Source of the DNA: Chitinophagaceae bacterium
GTDB lineage: Bacteria; Bacteroidota; Bacteroidia; Chitinophagales; Chitinophagaceae
Reading direction: 5' to 3'
Length of the DNA: 64,000 nt
Assembly (NCBI GenBank): GCA_016719165.1
Contig: JADKAJ010000003.1
Span: 1 to 64,000, forward strand
Positions within the stretch are counted from its first letter, which is position 1. Each line of letters starts with the position of its first letter. The translations under genes and the position numbers were made by a program. The notes under the pieces are model-generated. The model saw nothing but the letters and a program-made list of their open reading frames with translations, was not told where the DNA came from and ran no database searches. Of this stretch, positions 1 through 9,222 are shown piece by piece.

Positions 1-201
1 TTGCCTGAATATGGAGCCAATAAAACAATGAATTACCTTGCATTTAGAGTCTGCAAGTTTTATGCGAATAAAAAAATTAAAGTAATCGATATTGGCCCTT
101 CTACTGAAAACAGTATACCAAATTATGGGCTATGTGATTTTAAAGAAAGTCTTGGATGTGAAATTTATCAAAAATACACTTTTAGAAAAAACCTAGTCTA
201 A
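1..201 (+). CDS. C-terminal fragment, possible GNAT/FemAB-like acyltransferase
   Basis: The frame is open from the left edge to a TAG stop, so the start probably lies outside the window. The visible 66 residues end in a pattern (STEN...GLCDFKESLGC) that resembles the C-terminal part of GNAT/FemAB-type transferases found in polysaccharide loci, where a conserved FKE-x-x-G segment follows the acyl-CoA site. The next gene begins 3 nt downstream, which fits a sugar-modification operon. The fragment is very AT-rich, like the following 1.4 kb. The family assignment rests on a short weak match and is tentative. Confidence 0.35.
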   Translation: MPEYGANKTMNYLAFRVCKFYANKKIKVIDIGPSTENSIPNYGLCDFKESLGCEIYQKYTFRKNLV

Positions 202-203
202 CG

Positions 204-1128
204 ATGAAATTTTCTTTTAAAGATGGATTTGTTGCTTACCCATCTACAGAATTAATTGCTAATATTAAGATAAGCCCTTTCACAACAGAAAGCATTTCTC
301 AAAATAAAAATTTTATTTGAAAATAGGAACGACAAAGAAAGGAATAATTTGAAAAATTTTATGAATGCAAAATTTCAATTTACATCTTCAGGAAAAAGTG
401 CTTTGGATTTGGCTTTGAAGAGTTATGGTTTTAAAAAGTAAGGATAATGTATGGATTGTGACAACATCTGGTAACCATTACATAAGTAGTTGTGTTACAG
501 AAACGATTCAAAAGCATTGTCAATGGTCTAGAGAGTATAAAAAATACAAAACTAATTCTTGTTAATCATGATTTGGATACCCTTACCGTAATTGGGAAAT
601 TCTTGACTATGGGTTGCCGATAATAGAGGATATGGCACATTCTTTTTGTCTACAGACAATGTAAATACGGGAAAAGTTGGTGATTTTGTCATCTATTCGT
701 TACCTAAATACTTTCCCGTTCAGTTTGGAGGAATTATAAAAGGGAATAAAAATTTTTTACCTGAATCTGATCTTGAGCATGATGCTATTAAATATTTAAA
801 TGTTATTACAGATTACCATTTAAAAAACGAATCGTTTATCAGGATGCAAAGAATGGCAAATTATAATTTATATGTAAATCTTTTTTCATCAATAGGATTT
901 CATCCACACTTTGAAATGACTAAAGATGTAATCCCGGGAGTTTTTATGTTTAATACTTTTGGTATTAATAATGTAAGTCTCAAAATATATATGCAAGAAA
1001 ATGGCATAGAAAGCAGTGTATTTTATGGAAGGGAAGCATTCTTTGTACCAGTTAATCAAAGCCTAACTGAACAACATATAAAATTTATATTTACATTAGT
1101 TCAAAATTTTATTTATGATAACGTCTAA
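204..1128 (+). pseudogene. DegT/DnrJ-family aminotransferase-like gene broken by several frameshifts
   Basis: Pieces of one protein occur in successive frames: an N-terminal MKFSFKDGF start at 204, FTSSGKSALDLALKSYG (about 379-435), VWIVTTSGNHYISSCV (about 449-496), LILVNHD (552-572), FGYPYRNWEILDYGLPIIEDMAHSF (about 573-648), then an intact stretch from 646. IEDMAHSF is the PLP-binding Asp region. YSLPKYFPVQFGG contains the expected Schiff-base Lys of a DegT-type aminotransferase. Adding single bases at short A or T runs joins all pieces into one frame, giving about 310 residues. This is either a recently decayed gene or an error-prone stretch of assembly. Its role would be transamination of a nucleotide-linked keto-sugar for the surface polysaccharide. 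Confidence 0.6.
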
Positions 1129-1589
1129 CATCTTTTTAAGAAAGAACGTAGTAATTGATTCTACAACATCCTTAAATAATATAAGAATGGGTGATAATAT
1201 TAAAATTTCAAAATATTGTTCGGTTTTTGGTTCTGAAGGTTGCTTGGCAGAAATAGGCGATAATACAACAATTGGGATGTTTTGTATGATTAATGGATTT
1301 TCAAAAAGCTTTCAATAGGAAAAAATTGTTCTATAGCTCAAGGCGTTTAATTATGACAGATTCCGGTCCTAATGCAAGTTTAGAGTTACAAAAAGTATAT
1401 CCGATTATTAAAGATTCTGTAATTATTGAAAATGATGTATGGATTGGAGCAGGTGTAGTCATACTTCCCGGGGTTCATATTGGTGCATTTTCTGTTATTG
1501 CATCTAATAGCGTTGTTAACAAAAATGTTGAGTCATATACCGTTGTTGGTGGTTCGCCCATTAAAGTTTTGAAAAAAATTATTTTATAG
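1115..1589 (+). pseudogene. Hexapeptide-repeat (LbetaH) sugar O/N-acyltransferase, frameshifted
   Basis: The start ATG at 1115 overlaps the end of the preceding aminotransferase remnant by 14 nt. The N-terminal part (1115-1318) and C-terminal part (about 1340-1589) are in different frames. A middle piece, SIGKNCSIAQG at about 1312-1350, lies in the third frame. Joined, they give a left-handed beta-helix acyltransferase of about 158 residues with hexapeptide turns such as IGDNTTIG, IENDVWIGAGVVILPGVHIG and the C-terminal VVGGSPIK that is typical of WcaF/NodL-like enzymes. Two single-base losses, near 1305 and 1350, explain both breaks. The likely function is acetylation of an amino sugar made by the flanking aminotransferases. 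Confidence 0.65.
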
Positions 1590-1596
1590 ATATAAA

Positions 1597-2703
1597 GTGA
1601 AAATACCTTTCCTTTCCTTCGAAGCAACCAATAAAGCAATTAAGCCTGCTATTATGCAGACTTTTGAACAATTCTTTGATTCCGCATGGTATATATTAGG
1701 TGACCGGCTAAAAGAGTTTGAAAAAGAATATGCAGCTTTTAATAAAGTTGCTTCTTGTATTGGTGTAAGCAACGGACTTGATGCTTTGCATATTGCTTTA
1801 AAAGCATTAGGAATTGGTATAGGAGATGAAGTGATTGTTCCATCTAATACTTACATTGCTACTTTACTGGCTGTTTCCTATGTAGGTGCAACGCCAATAT
1901 TGGTAGAACCGGATATCCAAACTTATAATATTGACCCAAAAAAAATTGAAGCAGCTATTACTGCAAAAACAAAAGCAATAATGCCGGTGCATTTATACGG
2001 GCAGGCTTGCAGAATGGATACCATAATGGCAATAGCCAAAAAGCATGGTTTGTTTGTAATAGAAGATAATGCACAGGCACAAGGCGCAGCTTATAAAGAA
2101 AAAATTACCGGAAGTTGGGGACATATAAATGGAACAAGCTTTTACCCAGGAAAAAACCTTGGGGCATTGGGTGATGCCGGAGCTGTAACTACTAACGACG
2201 AAGCCCTTGCAAAAAAAATAACGGCTTTACGTAATTATGGCTCCGAAAAAAAATACTATAATGAAGTGATTGGTTTCAATATGCGGCTTGATGAATGCCA
2301 GGCAGCTTTCCTATCTGTTAAATTAAAACATTTGCAGGAGTGGACACAACAGCGTAAACAAATTGCTGCATGGTACAATGAGGCTTTAAAAGAAATTAAT
2401 GACCTTATTTTACCTACAGTTACGAATGATGCTACACATGTGTATCATTTATATGTTATACGTACAAGCCGAAGAGATGAATTACAAAAATATTTGCAGG
2501 AAAATGGAATTAGTACATTAATTCACTATCCTGTCCCGCCACATCTGCAAAAAGCATATAATCATTTGGGTTTTAAGAAAGGTGACTTTCCTATTGCAGA
2601 GGAAATAGCTGACACTTGCTTAAGTCTTCCTTTGTGGATTGGTATGAAGTTAATAGATGTGGAATTTGTAGCAGAAACAATTCATAAATATTTTAAAAAT
2701 TGA
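1597..2703 (+). CDS. DegT/DnrJ/EryC1/StrS aminotransferase (FdtB/QdtB-like)
   Basis: This 368-residue protein starts at GTG 1597, 7 nt after the previous stop. It is a PLP-dependent sugar aminotransferase (AHBA synthase fold): the cofactor Asp lies in VIEDNAQAQGA (about residue 157), the Schiff-base Lys is K186 in SFYPGKNLGALGDAGA, and the C-terminal LIHYPVPPHLQKAY segment is typical of family members that make dTDP-3-amino-3,6-dideoxyhexoses. It is full length and undamaged, unlike its neighbours on both sides. It should transfer an amino group from glutamate to a 3-keto nucleotide sugar in the cytoplasm. The product could be acetylated by the adjacent hexapeptide transferase or formylated by one of the two formyltransferases of the locus. 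Exact substrate is inferred. Confidence 0.85.
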   Translation: MKIPFLSFEATNKAIKPAIMQTFEQFFDSAWYILGDRLKEFEKEYAAFNKVASCIGVSNGLDALHIALKALGIGIGDEVIVPSNTYIATLLAVSYVGATPILVEPDIQTYNIDPKKIEAAITAKTKAIMPVHLYGQACRMDTIMAIAKKHGLFVIEDNAQAQGAAYKEKITGSWGHINGTSFYPGKNLGALGDAGAVTTNDEALAKKITALRNYGSEKKYYNEVIGFNMRLDECQAAFLSVKLKHLQEWTQQRKQIAAWYNEALKEINDLILPTVTNDATHVYHLYVIRTSRRDELQKYLQENGISTLIHYPVPPHLQKAYNHLGFKKGDFPIAEEIADTCLSLPLWIGMKLIDVEFVAETIHKYFKN

Positions 2704-4004
2704 TCAATCGGTTACTTCAAAGGGTAAAAAAATTGCTCAGACTGATTTTGTAAAAGTCACTTCATTATCTGCTGTGGCCACAGCCATCAGAATGATAGCG
2801 GGGTTTGTTTCAGTAAAAATTGTCGCAAAGATAATTGGACCTTCGGGTATCGCACTGGTGGGCCAGTTTACAAATTTTATAACCATGATAGGTTCATTAA
2901 GTACAGGAGCTATTGGTCAGGGGGTTACCAAATATATTGCAGAAAACTATGATACCCCTGATGAACAAAAAAAAATTGTCGTACATGCGGTAAGAATAAC
3001 TATTATAAGTTCTTTATTTTTTCTTTATTGGCACTGATCTTTTGCAGGCAGATAAGCTGGATTATTTTCAATAATGATCAATACACTCCGCTTGTAATGA
3101 TTACTGCTGGGACGCTGGGTTTATATTCTTTTAATTTATTACTAATAAATATTCTGAATGGGTATAAAGGATACAGGAAATATATCATTCTTAATATTAT
3201 TTCCAGTATCCTCATTCTTATTTTTTCTATATTCCTTGTTGTTCCATTTGGTCTGTACGGGGCTCTGGTAAATTGTATCGTCTCCCAGACGATTGTTATA
3301 CTTGTTACATTATTTATGGTTAGGCATGAGGCATGGTTTTATTCTTTGTTTTCCAGGGGTAAAATCGAGAGAAAAGTAGTGAAGAAGATGATGGGCTTTT
3401 CATTAATGGCAATAACGAGTGCTATCCTTGGTCCATTAGCACAAATTTCAGTCAGGAAATATATTGCTGAATGTATAAGTCTTGACATGGCAGGTATTTG
3501 GGAGGAATGAATCGTTTTTCTTCAATGTATCTTTCAGTGATCACCACTAGTATTGCTATTTATTACTTACCCAAGTTATCTGAAATAAAAGATAATTATT
3601 TGCTGCGTGCAGAAGTGCTGAAGACCGCAAAAATAATTTTGCCTTTACTTGCTATTGGATGTATTATTATTTTTATTTCCAGAAGTTTAATAATCAACCT
3701 GCTTTTTTCTTCCGAGTTTAAGCCTATGGAAAATTTATTCGCTATGCAAATGGTAGGTGATTTTCTGAAAATAAGCAGTTGGCTGATTGCTTTTTTATAT
3801 TTTGCTCAAGCCAAAGTAAAAGGGTATATAATTGCTGAAGTGTGCGGAGCCTTGTTATTCGTATTACTATCAAGGGCGATGGTAAAGCAATATGGTATAG
3901 AGGGTAGTGTATATGCGTATTCGCTAACTTATTTTATATATTTTCTGATTGTTTTATTTAGTTTCCGCTCGTTGTTCTTTTCCCCAACTGGTTTAAATAG
4001 ATAG
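2702..4004 (+). pseudogene. wzx: Wzx-type O-antigen/lipid III flippase, split by two frameshifts
   Basis: Three consecutive open frames (to 3037, 3028-3510, 3498-4004) form one polytopic membrane protein of about 430 residues. The N-terminus (VTSLSAVATAIRMIAGFVS, then AKIIGPSGIALVGQ) and the central AGIWE/GMNRFSSMYLS segment, which spans the second break, are characteristic of WzxE-like flippases of the MATE/MOP superfamily. One extra T in the T-run at about 3020 and one extra G at about 3503 restore a single frame. No ATG is visible for the first frame, which is open into the end of the preceding gene. The role is flipping of the undecaprenyl-PP-linked repeat unit across the inner membrane. 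It is the only flippase in the locus, so a true loss would matter. Confidence 0.7.
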
Positions 4005-4005
4005 T

Positions 4006-4859
4006 ATGAATCCTTTAGTGACCATTGCAGTTTTTCCTTTAATGCAGCAGAAAGAATTCAAGCAACTCTTGATTCAGTTAAGAGTCAGACCTATTCTAAT
4101 GTTGAATTAATTATTCTGGACGATGGATCCCGGGATAAAACGGTAGCTATTGTAAAAGGTTGGATTGAAAGTAATCAATCGGATTGCCGTTTTATATCAC
4201 ATTCAGAAAATATGGGAATTTGTGCTTCTGTAAATGAAGTATTGAGAATTTCGAATGGAGAGTATATCGCTTTTATCGGGGACGATATCATGTTTCAGTC
4301 TAAGATTAGTAATGATGTGGCTTATATGCAGGATCATCCAGAAATGGGGTTTTGCCATTCTGATCTGATTGCAAATTATATGAAGACAGGTGAGAAGAAA
4401 AGACTAAATGGGAGTAATTCCACTAACGCTTTTCATGATTTCTTTGCTTGGAAGATGGTCATCTATTCGCCAACTATTTTTTACAGGAGGAAAGTATTTA
4501 ATGAAGTTGGTTATTATGATGAAAGCCTGATTTTTGAGGATTTTGATATGCTACTTAGAATTGCGTATAAATTTAAAGTTGGATATAGGAGTGAAGTAAC
4601 GGTACTATATAATATCACGGGTAGTAGTATCAGTTTTGAAAGGGCGGATGAATTGGTGGCACAATCACTCACGATCACACGAAAATGGAAGTTTTTAAAA
4701 AATTATAATTACTATCTTTCCAGGCGCCACCTGGCCCTGTTTTATAATTTGGCTGAAGGCCAAAAAAGGAAGGCATTAAAATATATTCCACGGTCTGCCA
4801 GGTTTATAACAGATAAACGATTATATAGCTCTTTGTACAGACTTTTCTTCAAATGGTAA
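4006..4859 (+). pseudogene. Family 2 glycosyltransferase with one frameshift near its 5' end
   Basis: ATG at 4006 begins MNPLVTIAVF, the first beta strand of a GT-A fold. One base is missing in the T-run near 4031-4035. In the shifted frame the protein continues FNAAERIQATLDSVKSQTYSN with the nucleotide-binding LDDGS and, further on, the metal-binding region GEYIAFIGDDIMF. The open frame then runs to 4859. Repaired length is about 284 residues. GT2 enzymes add a sugar from a nucleotide donor to the lipid-linked repeat unit. The second Asp-rich motif is IGDD rather than the commoner LDADD. The stop overlaps the next gene by 7 nt. Confidence 0.7.
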
Positions 4860-7315
4860 AAACTAAAATAATAGTATTAATTTTTTTGATTGGCTTTTTT
4901 AGCTTTCCCCCAAAAGTTAATGGCCAAAAAGTAATAAAGGTATATACTGATGGTAATGGTGGCGATACTGTGCAGCAAGTAATATCTATACTTTCCAAAG
5001 AGCTTGCCAAATCAGGTAGTTATATTCTAGAAGTTTCCCGGGGGGAGATGTTTCGTGGAAAGGGGATACTCTTATCGGCATTACCCGAAAAATGGAGTAG
5101 CTATGCCGGTGGGTTAAAGAAGCTGGGTGCTGAAGGTGTTATAGTTAAGTCGCTGGGCGGTCAGGGAATTGTGATTATCGGAAACTCCCAGCTGTCCTTA
5201 CAGCATGGAGTATTTATTTACCTGCAGCATCTTGGGTATCGCTATTTTATGCCACATCCTGACTGGTATATAATCCCGGCGAGTATTGATCCTTTTTCAA
5301 CGGCTAATTATGCGGAAGAGCCTTCCTTTGCTCACCGGAGAATATGGTATTCATATGGAACCGGTTCGAAGAAAGCCGATGAGGACTATAATTTTTGGTA
5401 TAAGGCAAACCGTTTAGGCAGTTCTGTTTATGCCAATTTTGGGCATGCCTATGATGATATTGTTTATCGTAACTGGGATGTATTCAAACTACATCCCGAA
5501 TGGTTCTTTCCACGTCTTAACAATACTACAAAAATACCAGATGATCCGAAATTCAACCTGGCGGATGAATCACTGGTTCAATTTATTATAAGTGATGCAC
5601 TGAAAGTTATAGAGAGTAGAAAAAAAAGTGGAAATCAGGGTTATAAAATGATCAGTATGGTGCCATCAGATGGATTGGGTACTTGCAGTTCGCCAGAATG
5701 CTTTCGGTTGGGTGCAACCATAACCGACCGTGTATACTACCTGGTAAATCGTGTTGCGAAAGCTATCCGCCAAAAATACCCAGATGTTTGGGTGGGGGGT
5801 ATGTCATATTCAGAATATGCGGCTCCCCCCACCATAAAACTGGAACCCAATACGTATGTCAATATTGCTACAGCTTTTAATTATTCAAAGTATAGTACTC
5901 ATGAATTAATCAGGCGTTGGAGTAATAAAGCCGGAAAAACAGGAATATATGATTACCTGAGTCTTTATAACTGGGATTGGGATGTACCCGGACAAAGCCA
6001 GGCTTCCAGGGCTGAAGAATATACTAATACGCTTAAAAATTTTTATAAATTAGGTATACGGGGTTTTGAAGCGGAGTCAAATGTTGGAATTGGAAAAGGT
6101 CTTGGTCATTATTTAACGGCCAGGTTATTATGGAATATTAATGATGATATTAAGAAAAGTAAGTCAGAATTCTTTTCCTTGAGTTTTGGAAAAGTAGCAA
6201 CTGAAATTCAAAAGATATGGGAAGAGTGGGAAAAAAATCCATTTAGTTTTTTAAGGGATAAAGATTTGGCAAGATGGATAGACCTTGTTAGTGCTTCAGA
6301 TAAAAGAAATACTGATTTAAATGTAAAAAAGCGATTATTTCATATTAAATCTTACCTGTATTATTTAGTATTATACAGAAACTTAATGATTCAAAAAACT
6401 GAAGAAACCCGCATTACATTACTTAGTTACTCATTTCGAATGACAGATTATGCCAGTTTTGCCGGGTATCCTGCTTTATGGGACCTTGGTAATGGCACCG
6501 GGTTGCCCGGGTTTTCATACAATGATCCGGATGCAAAATACAAGAAAAATAAAAGCCCTGTAACCGAAAATGAAATTGAACAAGGTTTGCAGAAGGCAAG
6601 GTCGGGAATGCGGATCATTAGCGGATTACAGTCCTTCCCTTTAACAAATAGTTTCCGAATAGCGGCTTGTGAGGATAAATGGAAAAGTTCTGCCGGTGAT
6701 GGCACCAATGATCAGAATGCTTTTTGGATGGGGGCCGATTTTGTAATTAAGATCAGCAAACAAGGAAAGGAGAATTATATAGACTTTGATGGAGGGTATG
6801 TAAAAGGAATTGATAAACCTACCCGGATGAAAATTTATAATTATAATATTAGTGGGAAACCTTCAGGTGTTGCATTAATGTCGTATGAATATAACCTTGA
6901 AATGAAAAAAGACCGGGTTTCATTAGAACACCTAAAGCCTGGGTATTATATTGTAAATATAGGAGACCCCGGAAAAATATTTAAGCCCACATTTTCGCCG
7001 GCATTAGCTTATAGCCTGATAATTTCACCAACCCAACAGTTAAAAGGAACATATGCCAATCATCTCTTTATTTATGTACCAAAAGGGGTCAAGAAATTTA
7101 GTGTTTTTAAATATGAAGCAAAATTTGAAACTCCAACAGGCAGAATTGTTGATCTTACCAATAAATTAGAGGTAGAGGCTGAGGTAACAGTACAGGCAGG
7201 AGAAGAAGGATTATGGAAACTGACTTTTTTCAGCGGGGGTCTTTATTTTGAAGGGTTGCCCCCGGTAATGGGTCCGGTTGCCAACCGTATGCTTATACCT
7301 GATAATGTAAATTGA
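4853..7315 (+). CDS. Secreted DUF4838 (glycoside-hydrolase-like) protein
   Basis: This 820-residue protein has an N-terminal signal peptide (hydrophobic IIVLIFLIGFFSF, cleavage near NGQ). Residues about 90-145 look like the small alpha/beta domain that precedes catalytic barrels of GH20 and alpha-glucuronidase type, with HGVFIYLQHLGYRYFMP. The following region (about 160-470) resembles DUF4838, a TIM-barrel family linked to polysaccharide degradation, with NLADESL, SMVPSDGLGTC and YDYLSLYNWDWD. The C-terminal part from about 600 is beta-rich and of unknown type. No type IX C-terminal sorting signal was recognised. The position inside a polysaccharide assembly operon, overlapping the preceding gene, suggests that it trims or edits the polymer outside the cytoplasm. 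Catalytic activity is inferred only. Confidence 0.7.
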   Translation: MVKTKIIVLIFLIGFFSFPPKVNGQKVIKVYTDGNGGDTVQQVISILSKELAKSGSYILEVSRGEMFRGKGILLSALPEKWSSYAGGLKKLGAEGVIVKSLGGQGIVIIGNSQLSLQHGVFIYLQHLGYRYFMPHPDWYIIPASIDPFSTANYAEEPSFAHRRIWYSYGTGSKKADEDYNFWYKANRLGSSVYANFGHAYDDIVYRNWDVFKLHPEWFFPRLNNTTKIPDDPKFNLADESLVQFIISDALKVIESRKKSGNQGYKMISMVPSDGLGTCSSPECFRLGATITDRVYYLVNRVAKAIRQKYPDVWVGGMSYSEYAAPPTIKLEPNTYVNIATAFNYSKYSTHELIRRWSNKAGKTGIYDYLSLYNWDWDVPGQSQASRAEEYTNTLKNFYKLGIRGFEAESNVGIGKGLGHYLTARLLWNINDDIKKSKSEFFSLSFGKVATEIQKIWEEWEKNPFSFLRDKDLARWIDLVSASDKRNTDLNVKKRLFHIKSYLYYLVLYRNLMIQKTEETRITLLSYSFRMTDYASFAGYPALWDLGNGTGLPGFSYNDPDAKYKKNKSPVTENEIEQGLQKARSGMRIISGLQSFPLTNSFRIAACEDKWKSSAGDGTNDQNAFWMGADFVIKISKQGKENYIDFDGGYVKGIDKPTRMKIYNYNISGKPSGVALMSYEYNLEMKKDRVSLEHLKPGYYIVNIGDPGKIFKPTFSPALAYSLIISPTQQLKGTYANHLFIYVPKGVKKFSVFKYEAKFETPTGRIVDLTNKLEVEAEVTVQAGEEGLWKLTFFSGGLYFEGLPPVMGPVANRMLIPDNVN

Positions 7316-7326
7316 AGGCTAACTGT

Positions 7327-8466
7327 ATGAAAAAAAAAGTACTGCTGTATTATCCGCCCAATAAAAGGTCTGTAGCTATTGAAACTCTATGCAGGGCTGT
7401 AAAAGATGCCGGGCATGAACTGATTGTGCTTACACTCACGGAAAAAGATTCGTTCCATCAGCAAATGGAAAAAATGGGCTTTGCTACTTTCACAACGGTG
7501 ATGGACCGAAAGCCCTCCTGGAAATATTTTTTGAACAAGGCCCGCTATCTTATCCGTTTTTGCAAGGAGCATAAGATAGACTATGTGTGGAGCCACCTGC
7601 AGGAAGCAAATATTATAGCTGTAATGTCACAGCAGTTCATGAGAGCAAAAGTTGTAACATTCCGGCATCATGCTGAATCTGCTTTTTATGCAGAGTATGG
7701 ACAACAGTTCGGTATGCAACGAAATAAAAATGAAGTCCTGTTTGATAAGATCATTAACAGGCTGGCCAAAAAAATTGTGGTACCATCCTCCGGCGTTTGG
7801 TATGGAATGGAAAAATATGAAGGTTGTGATATGCGGAAAGTAAAGCTCCTTCCATATATCTATGATTTTACTACTTATCAGCAACCCGATCCTGAAAAAG
7901 TGAAGTTGCTTAAAGACGATAATCCGTGTCAGTTACGGTTGATCATGGTAAGTCGCATGGTGCCTACAAAGCAACATATGCCCGTTTTTCAACTTGTAAA
8001 GAAATTGGTAGCCGAAGGATTATCTATAAAAATGATAGTGATGGATGATGGCCCGCTGAAGCCGGAACTGGAAACGTTTATCAGGGAGAATAAGTTGGCA
8101 GCTGTGATCGATATGGTAGGATTCAGAAGTGATTTTATCAACTTTATGGCTGCGGCTGACCTGCTGATACATCCGTCACTCACGGAAGCCAGTAATAATG
8201 TAGTAAAGGAGCTTGCATTGCTGGAAAAAGGAGTAGCCGTTTGCAAAGACGTGGGAGATTTTAATGATTATATCCGGGATGGGCAGAATGGTTTTATGAT
8301 TGATCGGGGAAACCTGGTGTCTTCACTGGAGGGTATCATCAGAACGGCTTATGCAGGTAAGGAACGCCTGGAAGAGATGGGGAAGGAATTAAAAAAAGAT
8401 GTATTGGATATGTTCAGCAATGCAGAAAAAAACAGAAAACGATTCATTGATTTAATAGAAAACTAA
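7327..8466 (+). CDS. Family 4 glycosyltransferase
   Basis: ATG 7327 is preferred over the upstream in-frame TTG 7312, because MKKKVLLYYPPNKRS reads directly into the first beta strand of a GT-B fold. The protein has 379 residues. The C-terminal domain carries the GT4 signature: MVSRMVPTKQH, DDGPLKPELE, MVGFRSDFINFMAAADLLIHPSLTEASNNVVKE, where the E..N..KE segment binds the donor nucleotide. It is expected to be a cytoplasmic, membrane-associated retaining transferase that extends the lipid-linked repeat unit. It starts 12 nt after the DUF4838 gene and abuts the methyltransferase (stop and start share one base), so these genes are co-transcribed. Confidence 0.85.
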   Translation: MKKKVLLYYPPNKRSVAIETLCRAVKDAGHELIVLTLTEKDSFHQQMEKMGFATFTTVMDRKPSWKYFLNKARYLIRFCKEHKIDYVWSHLQEANIIAVMSQQFMRAKVVTFRHHAESAFYAEYGQQFGMQRNKNEVLFDKIINRLAKKIVVPSSGVWYGMEKYEGCDMRKVKLLPYIYDFTTYQQPDPEKVKLLKDDNPCQLRLIMVSRMVPTKQHMPVFQLVKKLVAEGLSIKMIVMDDGPLKPELETFIRENKLAAVIDMVGFRSDFINFMAAADLLIHPSLTEASNNVVKELALLEKGVAVCKDVGDFNDYIRDGQNGFMIDRGNLVSSLEGIIRTAYAGKERLEEMGKELKKDVLDMFSNAEKNRKRFIDLIEN

Positions 8467-9218
8467 TGTCATCAGAACGTCAATTACTGGAATCAGAAAG
8501 CCGTTGGTGGGGAGAACACCAGCACCGGTATAATGAAGCAATAAAATTGGTCAAGCCATCCGGTGTTATTTTAGATATAGCCTGTGGTACCGGCTTTGGA
8601 ACAGCTGCCTTGGCCGCTGTCACAACAGGAAAGGTAATTGGTGGTGATATTGCGCCTGAAGCAATAAAGGAATGTAATGATAATTGGAAACGACCCAACA
8701 TGGCTTTCCAGGTGATGGACGGAACAGCATTGCCTTTCCCGGATAATCATTTTGATATGATCGTTTCTTTTGAAACAATTGAGCACACCACCCGTTACCT
8801 GGAAATGTTAAAAGAATTTGCAAGGACATTAAGACCCGATGGGAAATTAATTTTATCAACACCAAATGCTGCTATCACTTCACCCGATGGAAAGATTGGA
8901 AATCCATATCACACCCAGGAATTCCGGTACCAGGAGTTGAAAAAAATCCTGGAATCCATATTTAATGAAATCTCCTTATCGGGTCAGCGTTACAGCCGCT
9001 ATGATAAAAAGTCGTTTAAAATGTCACTGGGAAAATTAATGGAGACATTTTTCCTGAGTTTTGGAATCAGGAAATTACCTTATTCTTTCAGAAGTGGTAT
9101 AATGAAAGCGTTATTTGGTTATCCGTTGTACCCCGTAGCTGGGGATTTTATACTCGAAACCAATGAACCGGTGATAATACAGAAGTGCCCGGTTCTTTTT
9201 GCTGTTTGTAAAAAATAA
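8466..9218 (+). CDS. Class I SAM-dependent methyltransferase
   Basis: This 250-residue protein has a Rossmann-fold methyltransferase core (Methyltransf_11 type). Motif I is VILDIACGTGFGT (residues about 34-46), motif II is the acidic GGDIAP, followed by MDGTALPFPDNHFDMIVSFETIEHT for motifs III/IV and LRPDGKLILSTPN for motif V. The start ATG shares a base with the preceding stop. In this context it probably O-methylates a sugar of the repeat unit or caps the glycan chain. Quinone or other small-molecule methylation cannot be excluded from motifs alone, but the position between two glycosyltransferases argues for glycan modification. Confidence 0.8.
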   Translation: MSSERQLLESESRWWGEHQHRYNEAIKLVKPSGVILDIACGTGFGTAALAAVTTGKVIGGDIAPEAIKECNDNWKRPNMAFQVMDGTALPFPDNHFDMIVSFETIEHTTRYLEMLKEFARTLRPDGKLILSTPNAAITSPDGKIGNPYHTQEFRYQELKKILESIFNEISLSGQRYSRYDKKSFKMSLGKLMETFFLSFGIRKLPYSFRSGIMKALFGYPLYPVAGDFILETNEPVIIQKCPVLFAVCKK

Positions 9219-9222
9219 TTTC

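Noticed and set aside
204..1128. Programmed frameshifting in the aminotransferase gene
   Set aside because: Several breaks in one gene and in all neighbours, with no slippery site plus pseudoknot pattern; errors or decay are simpler.
4853..7315. Type IX secretion cargo among the proteins of the window
   Set aside because: No C-terminal sorting domain was recognised at the end of the DUF4838 protein or others.
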